Assembly (NCBI RefSeq): GCF_913063105.1
Contig: NZ_CAJXYQ010000008.1
Coordinates: 62,001-126,000 of the forward strand
DNA: 64,000 bases
Source: an uncultured Draconibacterium sp.
GTDB taxonomy: Bacteria > Bacteroidota > Bacteroidia > Bacteroidales > Prolixibacteraceae
Direction: 5' to 3'
Below the pieces are notes generated by a model. It was not told the origin of the DNA and searched no databases. It saw nothing but the letters and a program-made list of their open reading frames with translations. How positions within the stretch are numbered: position 1 is the stretch's first letter; each line of letters starts with the position of its first letter. Below, piece after piece: positions 37,204 through 45,130 of the stretch. The translations under genes and the position numbers were made by a program.

Positions 37204-38505
37204 ATGAAACCAACAAAAACTAAGGTAGTAGAGAAAAAATACCTGTTTCCGTTTATTGTAATAACCAGCTTGTTTGCGTTATGGGGCTTCGCCAACGATA
37301 TTACCAATCCCATGGTTGCAGCATTTAAAACCGTAATGGAAATATCAAATGCAAAAGCCTCGCTGGTGCAGTTTGCTTTTTATGGCGGTTATGCTACTAT
37401 GGCTATTCCTGCTGCTTTATTTGTACAAAAATTCAGTTATAAAAAGGGTATACTTTTAGGTTTAGCATTGTATGCCACGGGAGCCTTGCTTTTTTGGCCT
37501 GCCGCTCAATTTCAGGCTTTCGGATTCTTTCTGGTTTCGCTGTATATTTTAACCTTTGGCCTGGCTTTTCTCGAAACAACGGCTAATCCGTTTATCCTAT
37601 CCCTGGGTGCTGAAGAAACCGCAACACGCCGCTTAAACCTTGCACAGGCTTTTAACCCAATGGGATCGCTGCTAGGCATGTTTGTCGCTTCGCGCATTGT
37701 TTTGGCGGCTTTAGAGTCGGATAAAAGAAATGCAGCGGGCGAACTTATCTTCCCCATGCTTGATGAGGCAACAAAAGCTGCTATTCGAACCAACGATCTG
37801 ATGATTATACGGAACCCATACGTAATTTTAGGTCTGGTGGTAATCGCCATGTTTGTGGTTATTGTACTCACTAAAATGCCGCAAACCGGGCATGCCAACG
37901 AAATTCATCCCATGCAATCGTTTAAACGCCTGATAAGTAACCGTGTTTACCGCGAAGGTGTTCTGGCTCAGGTGTTTTACGTAGCTGCTCAAATTATGTG
38001 CTGGACATTTATAATTCAATATGCTGATAACCTGGGGATTGATAAGGCCACCGCACAAATGTACAATATTGTTGCAATGGGCATTTTTCTGGGAAGCCGC
38101 TTTATAAGCACCTTACTGATGAAATATGTAAATTCGAGGCGATTACTATTGTTTTTTGCCATTGGAGGTATGTGCACCATTACCGGAACCATTTTTATTG
38201 AAGGCATGGCAGGCTTGTATTGTCTGGTGGCAACTTCTGCATTTATGTCACTGATGTTTCCAACAATTTATGGAATTGCTCTTGAAGGTATTGGACAGGA
38301 TGCCACCCTGGGTGCCGCAGGTTTGGTTATGGCAATTGTTGGAGGTGCTTTAATGCCACCTCTGCAGGGTACTATTATCGATATGGGACAAATTGGAAAT
38401 ATGCCTGCAGTTAATGTATCCTTTGTTTTGCCGCTAATAAGCTTTGTGGTAATTGCCACGTATGGCTACAGAACCTATAAATTTTATAAGCAAGACTCAA
38501 ACTAG
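37204..38505 (+). CDS. fucP: L-fucose:H+ symporter, MFS (FucP family)
   Basis: A 433-residue inner-membrane permease with about 12 hydrophobic helices. It begins FPFIVITSLFALWGFANDITNP, split by the conserved ND pair at residues 31-32, then VQFAFYGGYATMAIPAAL, YATGALLFWPAA and the FLETTANPF motif with Glu124, matching the essential Glu135 of Escherichia coli FucP as I recall it. In an ungapped comparison the other E. coli proton-coupling residue, Asp46, falls on Asn35, while an Asp occurs three residues earlier (Asp32). This ANDITNPM form is, to my memory, usual in Bacteroidota FucP proteins. It is 133 bases after fucU and 103 bases before the aldolase. Confidence 0.93.
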   Translation: MKPTKTKVVEKKYLFPFIVITSLFALWGFANDITNPMVAAFKTVMEISNAKASLVQFAFYGGYATMAIPAALFVQKFSYKKGILLGLALYATGALLFWPAAQFQAFGFFLVSLYILTFGLAFLETTANPFILSLGAEETATRRLNLAQAFNPMGSLLGMFVASRIVLAALESDKRNAAGELIFPMLDEATKAAIRTNDLMIIRNPYVILGLVVIAMFVVIVLTKMPQTGHANEIHPMQSFKRLISNRVYREGVLAQVFYVAAQIMCWTFIIQYADNLGIDKATAQMYNIVAMGIFLGSRFISTLLMKYVNSRRLLLFFAIGGMCTITGTIFIEGMAGLYCLVATSAFMSLMFPTIYGIALEGIGQDATLGAAGLVMAIVGGALMPPLQGTIIDMGQIGNMPAVNVSFVLPLISFVVIATYGYRTYKFYKQDSN

Positions 38506-38608
38506 TATAGCTTGCGTGAAAATTCTTTAGTGATGATTATAAATAGGTTGGATTAACCTGAGCATAATTCTTTTGCTATGACTATTAACTAAATAAATAC
38601 AGAATGAA

Positions 38609-39904
38609 ATGAGAAAACTGAATACAAAATGGATGCATCCCCGCGATCAGATTATCATGATTATTGATAAGATCTACAAAGGAGGACTAACCACAACCTC
38701 CGGCGGAAACATCTCAATAATTGATGACAATGGCGATGTTTGGGTAACCCCATCAGCTATCGACAAGGGAACTTTGCGTGCTTCTGATATTGTTTGTGTG
38801 CGAAACGATGGAACCATTGAAGGAAGACACAAACCTTCATCCGAGTATCCGTTCCATATTGCAATTTACAAATGCCGGCCCGAAATAAAGGCCGTTATAC
38901 ATGCACATCCTCCGGCATTGGTTTCGTTTAGTATCGTTCGCCAAATACCCGACCCGAACGTATTGCCACAGGCTAAGAATGTAATTGGCCCAATTGGCTA
39001 TGCACCTTATGCTTTGCCCGGTAGCAACGAGTTGGGCGATGTTATTGCCGAAGAATTTAAAAAAGGCGTAAATGCTGTTATTATGGAAAACCACGGTACT
39101 GTGGTTGGCGGTGTAAACCTTAGCGATGCTTATCAGCGTTTTGAAACCATGGAATTTAGTGCACGCACACTTATTAACGGGAGTACCATTGGAAAGCCCA
39201 ATTACCTGAGTGATGCGCAAATAGATGAATTTGAAAACCAAGTGCCAAAGCTTTTGCCCGAGATGGAAGAGGTGAGTTATCCCTCGGATGAACGGGCAAT
39301 ACGCGAGCAAATACAGCGAATTGTATTGCGTGCCTGCGAGCAGGGCTTAATGATTAGCTCGTACGGAACGGTGTCGGTTAGGTGGAAAGAAAATGATTTT
39401 TTGATTACGCCTACTAATGTGGCGCGTTGGGATATTCAACTAAAAGATATTGTGCAGATTAAGGATGGAAAGCGTGAGCCGGGAAAAGTTCCAAGTCGTT
39501 CAACATGGTTACACCAGGAAATATACAAGCGCAATCCGCACATTAATTCCATTATTTTAACTCAAACGCCATATTTGATGGGGTATAGTGTTACCGGCGA
39601 AAAAATTGATGTACGAACAATTCCTGAAAGTTGGATATTTCTTCAGGATATACCAAATATGCCTTTTGGTTCGCATTTCGCAGGCGAAGAAGCAATTTTA
39701 AATACCATTTCGGAAAATACGCCAGCGGTAATTATTAATAACGATTCGGTATTGGTAACCGGAGATAAATTACTGGGAACTTTCGACCGCCTTGAGGTTG
39801 CCGAGTTTAGTGCAAAATCATTAACAATGGGGGCTTCGCTGGGTAAGCTAATTCCTATAAACGACGAGCAGGTGGAAGATTTAAGAAAGAAATTTCTGAG
39901 TTAA
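38609..39904 (+). CDS. Double-domain class II aldolase (L-fuculose-phosphate aldolase-like), second domain degenerate
   Basis: A 431-residue protein made of two class II aldolase/adducin domains (about 1-205 and 225-431), where a single-domain FucA has about 215 residues. Domain 1 keeps all catalytic features: SSEYPFH with Glu79, HAHPP with His98 and His100, and ENHGT with His162 as zinc ligand. Domain 2 aligns well (SRSTWLHQEIYK against SSEYPFHIAIYK) but the equivalents are Ser298, Thr318, Thr320 and Asp379, so it cannot bind zinc or catalyse in the usual way. It likely cleaves fuculose-1-phosphate to DHAP and lactaldehyde using domain 1, with domain 2 structural or regulatory. The gene ends at a bidirectional terminator. 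Confidence 0.88.
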   Translation: MRKLNTKWMHPRDQIIMIIDKIYKGGLTTTSGGNISIIDDNGDVWVTPSAIDKGTLRASDIVCVRNDGTIEGRHKPSSEYPFHIAIYKCRPEIKAVIHAHPPALVSFSIVRQIPDPNVLPQAKNVIGPIGYAPYALPGSNELGDVIAEEFKKGVNAVIMENHGTVVGGVNLSDAYQRFETMEFSARTLINGSTIGKPNYLSDAQIDEFENQVPKLLPEMEEVSYPSDERAIREQIQRIVLRACEQGLMISSYGTVSVRWKENDFLITPTNVARWDIQLKDIVQIKDGKREPGKVPSRSTWLHQEIYKRNPHINSIILTQTPYLMGYSVTGEKIDVRTIPESWIFLQDIPNMPFGSHFAGEEAILNTISENTPAVIINNDSVLVTGDKLLGTFDRLEVAEFSAKSLTMGASLGKLIPINDEQVEDLRKKFLS

Positions 39905-39924
39905 CAACAGCAGTTGTAACAAAT

Positions 39925-39971
39925 AAAAAAAGAGATGATTGAATTTTATGATTCGATTATCTCTTTTTTTT
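39925..39971. terminator. Bidirectional terminator between the aldolase and response-regulator genes
   Basis: The A-rich arm aaaaaaagagatgattgaat (39925-39944) pairs with gattcgattatctctttt (from 39950), ending in a T-run at 39971. A-rich on one side and T-rich on the other, it can end both the rightward fucose operon and the leftward LytTR/kinase operon. Confidence 0.85.
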
Positions 39972-39978
39972 GCAGCAA

Positions 39979-40692
39979 TTATTTTAGAAAGCGGGTATCC
40001 AAAAATTCCTGAAAAAGCTCTTTATACTGTTCGCTTATGGGAATGTAGTCTTTACCAAAAATAATGCGGTTACGCTCGATAGTTGAAATTTTATTGAGGT
40101 TAACAATAAACGAGCGATGTACACGCATAAAATCTGACTTAGGTAAAAAGTCTTCCATTTTCTTCATGCCCATTAATGCCATTATCGGCTTCTGGTTGTC
40201 GAGGTGAATTCGCACATAGTCACGCATACTTTCAATATAGGTAATGTCGTTAAAATCAATGCGTACAATTTTATATTCCGATTTTATAAACAGGTATCGG
40301 TCGTTTTTTTCAACAGTTTCAGTCACTTCTTTTTTTGAGAAGAAACGTTCTTTTGTTTTGGTAACAGCCTTTAAAAAATCGGGGTAGCCAATGGGTTTTA
40401 CCAGGTAATCGGCAGCATCCAGCTGAAAGCCCTCGTAGCCATATTCGCGATAGGCAGTGGTAAAAATAACCTTGGCCGACGTTGATATCGATTTTACAAA
40501 ATCTAGCCCGGTAAGGTCGGGCATATTAATATCAACAAACATCAAATCAACCTCGTTGTCGTTCAGGTAATCCATAGCTTTTAAGGCACTGTTAAAGCTC
40601 TTTTCCAGTTGCAAAAATGGTGTTTTATCAATATAGCCTGTTATTTGTCGTAAAGCTAAAGGCTCGTCATCAATTGCAATACAGCGTATCAT
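39979..40692 (-). CDS. LytTR-family response regulator
   Basis: A 237-residue cytoplasmic response regulator. The receiver domain (1-120) shows IAIDDEPLAL with the acidic pocket, the phospho-acceptor Asp54 in MFVDINMPDLTG, FTTAYREYGYEGFQLDAADYLVKPI. The LytTR DNA-binding domain (about 140-237) shows YLFIKSEYKIVRID, DITYIESMRDYVRIHL and MRVHRSFIVNLNKI. The gene overlaps the kinase gene by four bases (ATGA), so the two are translationally coupled and form a pair. Its regulon is unknown; the DUF1566 lipoprotein upstream on the same strand is the nearest candidate partner or target. Confidence 0.95.
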   Translation of the reverse strand: MIRCIAIDDEPLALRQITGYIDKTPFLQLEKSFNSALKAMDYLNDNEVDLMFVDINMPDLTGLDFVKSISTSAKVIFTTAYREYGYEGFQLDAADYLVKPIGYPDFLKAVTKTKERFFSKKEVTETVEKNDRYLFIKSEYKIVRIDFNDITYIESMRDYVRIHLDNQKPIMALMGMKKMEDFLPKSDFMRVHRSFIVNLNKISTIERNRIIFGKDYIPISEQYKELFQEFLDTRFLK

Positions 40693-41774
40693 AGCGGAAT
40701 ATTTAATTTAATGGTAAATTCTTTGTCGGTTTTCGAACTCATTTTTAAACTGTAGTTGTTTTTAAATAATAAGTCGAGACGTTTTTGCGCATTTTGCAGA
40801 CCTATTCCCGAGTTCGTGCTATTGTTTTGTTTGGCGTGGTTACTGTTTTTTAACTCAAAGCCTAACTGCTTATCGGTAAATGTATAGGCCAGGTGTATAA
40901 ACGATGGCGACTCGTAACTTATGCCATGTTTAAAGGCATTCTCGATATACGAAATGGTAAGTAGGGGAGGAACACTGATTTCGGGTAGTTTCTCCGGAAT
41001 TTCCAATTTTATTTCAACTTCTTCGGAGAAACGTAATTTCATTAATTCCACATAACTTTTTATAAAATTAATTTCTTTTTGAATGCTGATTTTTTCGGTT
41101 TGCGATTCATACAGCATGTAGGCCATCATATTCGATAGACGGATAATTGCCTCTTTTGCCTCTTCTGTATCAATATCAACCAGGGCATGAATATTATTCA
41201 AAGTGTTCATGAAAAAATGAGGGCTTACCTGGTTTTGCAGAAAAGCCATTTTGTTTTCCACATTTTCTTTTTCCAGTATAATTTTGTTTTGCTCGGCCTG
41301 TAACCATTTGCCCGCAAACGAGAGCCCTGCATCAAATCCAATCATTAAGATACTAATTATTAAAAGGTTTCCAGATGGGGGAATAAATTCTCTGGGGCCT
41401 TTCCCATGAGGTGGAGGTCCGAGTGGACCTTCGCCAGGAGGCCTCATTGGCTGCATGGCATCGGCTGGCGGAGCGTCGGTGTTTCCAAAAAAATAAGATA
41501 CCAATACAAGTAGCACCAGTATGCAAAAGACAGAAACAAAATATAGTATTCGTCTTCCTTTTAGAAATTGAGGAAATAAAAGGAAATGGTTTATCAGAAA
41601 AACAACAAAAACAAATCCGTATTCTATCCAAATTCTTGTAATATGCGACCAGGCTATCCCGTTGGAGGTATCGCCAGCTAACAAAGGAATGGCAAATATT
41701 AGCAGCCAGATAAAAAGTATTATCTGAAATTGTACTCTGCTAAAATTAGTATTGGGTTTTATGGTAGTTTTCAT
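40689..41774 (-). CDS. LytS-like membrane histidine kinase (His_kinase family)
   Basis: A 361-residue sensor kinase of the PF06580 type. Four transmembrane helices are visible (about 15-32, 47-68, 75-96 and 135-156). Between helices 3 and 4 lies a proline/glycine-rich extracytoplasmic loop (about 101-134, with RPPGEGPLGPPPHGKGP). The phospho-acceptor His186 is in NQVSPHFFMNTLNNIHAL. The ATPase part has PPLLTISYIENAFKHGIS (N box) and NSGIGLQNAQKRLDLLF (G box). There is no recognised sensor domain, so the Pro-rich loop or membrane bundle should sense the signal. It is co-encoded with the LytTR regulator. Confidence 0.93.
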   Translation of the reverse strand: MKTTIKPNTNFSRVQFQIILFIWLLIFAIPLLAGDTSNGIAWSHITRIWIEYGFVFVVFLINHFLLFPQFLKGRRILYFVSVFCILVLLVLVSYFFGNTDAPPADAMQPMRPPGEGPLGPPPHGKGPREFIPPSGNLLIISILMIGFDAGLSFAGKWLQAEQNKIILEKENVENKMAFLQNQVSPHFFMNTLNNIHALVDIDTEEAKEAIIRLSNMMAYMLYESQTEKISIQKEINFIKSYVELMKLRFSEEVEIKLEIPEKLPEISVPPLLTISYIENAFKHGISYESPSFIHLAYTFTDKQLGFELKNSNHAKQNNSTNSGIGLQNAQKRLDLLFKNNYSLKMSSKTDKEFTIKLNIPL

Positions 41775-41839
41775 ATTGTTGTAAATGTAAAGTTTTTCTA
41801 TATGCTATCAATTTTAATTAGTGAATTTATGCTGAATTT

Positions 41840-41882
41840 GCCGAACACCAGGGCAAGAAATATCCTGCCCCGGGTATCCGGC
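41840..41882 (-). terminator. Hairpin after the DUF1566 gene
   Basis: ccagggca (41848-41855) pairs with tgccccgg (41866-41873) with one G-T wobble, extended by outer gccga/tccggc arms. It lacks a T-run, so termination is uncertain; it may act as a 3' stabilising stem for the lipoprotein mRNA before the kinase gene. Confidence 0.4.
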
Positions 41883-41919
41883 ATTTCAAAGCCTGAAAAC
41901 AAAATCTTATTCTATCGTT

Positions 41920-43236
41920 TTATTCAACATTTCGAACCAGTCGAACGTAGTTGTAATAGCGTTCTGCATCTTCTCCTGCCGGGCCATCAATGTCTTTTGT
42001 GTCAAACCGAACGGCACCTGCTCCGTGAAAGTCTTCGCCCTGGTCGTTAACAGCTCTACCTAGCGAAATATACCAGGCGTAATAATAGGGTTGTCCTTTT
42101 GAAAAATTTGCCGATGTGCTTGTCCAGTAATAAGCGTAGTCGTCGTAACCTGCTTCGCTGGTAATTTGTGTACAATTAAATATGGGGTCTATGGCCGGGC
42201 CAACTTTATCGGGGTCGGTTGCTGTTGGCGAATAAGCATAATCAACAATAGCCTGGTGTTCTTTTACATTGGGCAGTCTCCAATCGTCGTATCCGGCAAA
42301 GGTCGAGTTTTCGGCAAACGAAAGAGCATCTTCCCAAACCATGCCTTCGCCACTGTCGTCTTGTGTCCACATCAGACCGGTTGATTTGTCGGTTATTGTT
42401 CCGTCGCCGTTATCAACATAATCGTTGGCACCATACTCGTCGCCACGAACCGCACGAATGTATTTTGCCAAAGGACTGCCCATTGTTCCCGTTCCTTCTC
42501 CCGGAGGTGGAGGAGTGCCTGTACCGGTGCTGTCGCTTGGTGCGGTTCCTGTACCAGTTGGTGCTCCGTCAGTTGGAGGTGCACCGGAATCGTCTCCTTC
42601 CATTTCAGAGCCGGCAGCGTAAGCTTTTATATGTCCGGTAACGTGGTTAACTCCAAAGGCGGCATTATCCTGCCCTTCAACTGTGGTTCCAACATAGCGG
42701 TTGCCCGACCAAAATTGTTCTGATTTGTCGACAATGCCCGAAGCCAGTTTGAAATAAGTGGTGTCGAGATATGGCCACCCTTTACCAAAATCGCTAATCG
42801 AGAATAATTCTTTCAGACTCGGGGCACGCCAGTCATCGTAACCGGCCAGTTCAAGATTTTCGCAATATTCAATTGCTTCGTCGTAGGTCATTTTTTCGGG
42901 TAGGGGAATGGTTTGCCACATTAACCCGGTGTTTATGTCAGATGTGGTTCCATCGCCATTGTCAACATACGACATGGTAGCCCCTTTAAGATAATTTCCA
43001 TCTTGCCCAAAAAAAGCATCGCCTTCACTTAGGTTGTATAGTTCTGCACCATCGGCATCGTAAATAGAAGTTTGCCCCGAGGCTACCAGGGTATAATCGT
43101 AAGTTATTATTACATCCAGCTCTTCCGATGTTATGTCGCCATCGTCGTTTTGGCAGCCAATAAGCAAACCAACTGGGATTAGTAAGGCAAACAATCTAAC
43201 AAATAATTTTCTGTGTTCTGTTTTCGAATTTCCCAT
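41920..43236 (-). CDS. Surface-type lipoprotein with two DUF1566 domains
   Basis: A 438-residue lipoprotein (lipobox LIGC, Cys28). The residues after the Cys are QNDDGDITSEE, an acidic run that fits the Bacteroidota surface-export signal, so it is probably displayed outside. Two DUF1566 (Lcl-like) repeats are clear: YVDNGDGTTSDINTGLMWQ to YDDWRAPSLKELFSI (about 90-155) and YVDNGDGTITDKSTGLMWT to YDDWRLPNVKEHQAIVDYA (about 275-340). A low-complexity Gly/Thr/Pro linker (about 220-260) separates them. Function is unknown; DUF1566 proteins resemble C-type-lectin-like adhesins or FimH/Lcl-type surface proteins. It neighbours the kinase/regulator pair, which has a Pro/Gly-rich external loop. Confidence 0.85.
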   Translation of the reverse strand: MGNSKTEHRKLFVRLFALLIPVGLLIGCQNDDGDITSEELDVIITYDYTLVASGQTSIYDADGAELYNLSEGDAFFGQDGNYLKGATMSYVDNGDGTTSDINTGLMWQTIPLPEKMTYDEAIEYCENLELAGYDDWRAPSLKELFSISDFGKGWPYLDTTYFKLASGIVDKSEQFWSGNRYVGTTVEGQDNAAFGVNHVTGHIKAYAAGSEMEGDDSGAPPTDGAPTGTGTAPSDSTGTGTPPPPGEGTGTMGSPLAKYIRAVRGDEYGANDYVDNGDGTITDKSTGLMWTQDDSGEGMVWEDALSFAENSTFAGYDDWRLPNVKEHQAIVDYAYSPTATDPDKVGPAIDPIFNCTQITSEAGYDDYAYYWTSTSANFSKGQPYYYAWYISLGRAVNDQGEDFHGAGAVRFDTKDIDGPAGEDAERYYNYVRLVRNVE

Positions 43237-43444
43237 TGCTCTTTTCTTTCGTTTTTTAATTGAATTTTGATTGGTTCAAAGGAACTTAATGGGAAATCTT
43301 TTATGAAATGGACTCGACGGATTTGATTTTTTCATCGACAAATTTGCAGAACTACGATTCGGGAAAAACTCAGCTTATCAGGATTTGTAAAAAATGAGAT
43401 ATAGGTTCAGGAATAGCCTTATATCAAACCATTTAGGTTGACAG

Positions 43445-43622
43445 CAAAAACAGGGAGACCTCTGCCTCCCTGTTTTATGAACTCTAACTAATCTAACCAA
43501 ACCTAATCTATGAAAAATAATTGTTTCTGCTTTCTGTTGTGTTTTTGTTTTCATTTCAAAGTAAGCGATAATTGGTGTGCCCGGCATAACTGAATCGATG
43601 AAATGAGTTATTTTGTCGATAG
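43445..43622 (-). repeat. Copy A of a duplicated intergenic block ending in a hairpin (possible small RNA)
   Basis: This block matches 50533-50694 with only scattered differences and a ~10-base gap. Read on the minus strand it goes from about 43622, through an identical stretch ending tactttgaaatgaaaac, the CATAGATTAGGTTTGG word (43512 down to 43484) and an 11-bp perfect hairpin with 8-base loop (43476-43447) followed by T residues, a good intrinsic terminator. TTACTTTG (43564-43557) and TAGGTTTG (43505-43498) resemble -7 boxes, but no -33 box is clear. It could be a ~120-nt small RNA or a shared 3' end. A 69-codon minus ORF across it is not conserved in frame in copy B. Confidence 0.7.
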
Positions 43623-43734
43623 AATGATTGAATGTTTGTTTAAAGTGATTTGGAGTGTTTGTGTGCTGTGTGCCAGTATGTTAATGGATGTTAAAAAGTG
43701 TTTGTGTTTTTATCGCTGGCTGACGTGGAAGGGC

Positions 43735-43762
43735 AAAAAAAGGGAAGCTGTTGGCTCCCCGT
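43735..43762 (-). terminator. Intrinsic terminator after the fructokinase gene
   Basis: On the minus strand ggggagcc-aaca-gcttccc (43761-43742) is followed by a run of T residues (43741-43735), with one bulge in the stem. It lies 56 bases past the fructokinase stop and would end the leftward polyol operon. Confidence 0.65.
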
Positions 43763-43817
43763 ATTTAATTTTATCTTTATAATATCATCGTTGTCTGATA
43801 ATAATCTAATACAATTG

Positions 43818-44699
43818 TTACTTCTGCATTACTTCTTCTATATCATCAGTTGAAACTACCGGATTTGCACCGTTTTTAGATGCCACAATTGCACCAATTG
43901 CACAGGCCCTGTCTATTGCCTCTTGCGGACTTGAGCCGTTTAGTAGTTTGCTTACAATGGTGGCTAGGAACGAATCTCCGGCGCCAACCGTGTCGGCAAC
44001 AGTAATTTTATATCCTTTATTGTAAATAAATTCATTGTCGGTAAAAAGAACAGCACCCTTCTCTCCCAGTGTAACGCAAATTTGAGCAGTGTTTGTGCTG
44101 TTTGCAATGAACCTGATACATTCTTCCAGTGGCTTATTTAACTGGCCCATGTTTGCACAGATTTCAACAATTTCGTCGTCGTTAAATTTTATAAAATCCG
44201 CAGGCTTCATTAAACTGTTTAGGGTTTCAAGAGAAAAATGAGGAGGACGCAGGTTTACATCGAAAACATTGAATTTTGATTCTGCCAGCAAATCAAATAA
44301 GGTTTTGCGTGAAGTGCTGCTGCGTGCAACCAGGCTGCCGTAAATAAATGCATCCGAGTTTTTTACAACTTCAATATCTTTTTCTAACAGTTGAATGTCG
44401 TCCCAGGCGCAGGGCATTTTTATTTCATATGATGCAGAGCCTTTGTTGTTTAAATGTACCAAAACAACACTGGTGCCGAAATTCTTGCTCACCTGAATAT
44501 GGTTAAGGTTGGCAGAATGTGCTTTCATTTTATCAATAATTTCGTTACCAATCTCGTCATTTCCTATGGCGCTAATTACTTTTGTGTTGTTACCAAGCGA
44601 CTGTGCTCGCAGTGCCACGTTTAAAGGTGCGCCTCCCAGCTTCTTACCTGTGGGTAACATGTCCCATAATACTTCTCCGTAACAAACTATGTTTTTCAT
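43818..44699 (-). CDS. PfkB-family fructokinase
   Basis: A 293-residue cytoplasmic sugar kinase. The N-terminus VCYGEVLWDMLPTGKKLGGAPLNVA, split at the conserved GGAPLNVA substrate motif, is typical of bacterial fructokinases. NLRPPHFS lines the fructose pocket. The C-terminal signature DTVGAGDSF carries the catalytic Asp242 and the anion hole. It would convert fructose plus ATP to fructose-6-phosphate. Next upstream on the same strand is a mannitol 2-dehydrogenase-type gene, whose product is fructose, so the pair forms a complete mannitol-to-F6P route. A 431-base spacer lies between them, so a separate or processed transcript is possible. Confidence 0.9.
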   Translation of the reverse strand: MKNIVCYGEVLWDMLPTGKKLGGAPLNVALRAQSLGNNTKVISAIGNDEIGNEIIDKMKAHSANLNHIQVSKNFGTSVVLVHLNNKGSASYEIKMPCAWDDIQLLEKDIEVVKNSDAFIYGSLVARSSTSRKTLFDLLAESKFNVFDVNLRPPHFSLETLNSLMKPADFIKFNDDEIVEICANMGQLNKPLEECIRFIANSTNTAQICVTLGEKGAVLFTDNEFIYNKGYKITVADTVGAGDSFLATIVSKLLNGSSPQEAIDRACAIGAIVASKNGANPVVSTDDIEEVMQK

Positions 44700-45130
44700 C
44701 CGTTTAAAATTTTCAAGTTGTTAATATTTTACTTTAAAATTTGAGAACGGATGGAACCGCTCCGCTCTCACATAAACTTTTTTAATCATCCTTATTTGTG
44801 TAATTATCAGGGCAATCGCATTCAACTTTTCAAGTTATATGGCTTTGCCATATAAATTTAGTTTTACCACGAAAGGCACAAAATACGTGAAATATGCACA
44901 CGTCTATGACGTGTTAAAAATTGCTTTACAATTTTGTTTTCGTGTTTTTCGCGCTTTTTGCGGTTAAGCTTTTTAAATGCAATTGCCCTGGTGTAGTTAT
45001 GATTAAATAAGTTCATGTTCGTTTCATTTTGTATTTATTTTATGATGAAAGTCTGAAGTTGGAAGACCGGAGTCCTGCAATAAAATTTTAAATGTTTTTT
45101 TACTTCCGGCTTCGGTCTTCCTGCTTCTTC
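44700..45130. repeat. 431-base spacer with two dyad repeat families
   Basis: No gene is seen. Near 44866-44970 an imperfect dyad pairs ccacgaaaggcacaaaat with gttttcgtgtttttcgcgctttttgcgg. At 45048-45122, gaagttggaagaccggag faces cttccggcttcggtcttcc across a ~30-base AT-rich loop. Both are spacer repeats of types common in Bacteroidota. Potential roles are mRNA end stabilisation or REP-like elements. Confidence 0.55.

Noticed and set aside
43378-43587. 69-codon minus-strand open frame across repeat copy A
   Set aside because: The second copy breaks the frame by a one-base indel and the frame runs through the terminator hairpin, so conservation is at DNA/RNA level.
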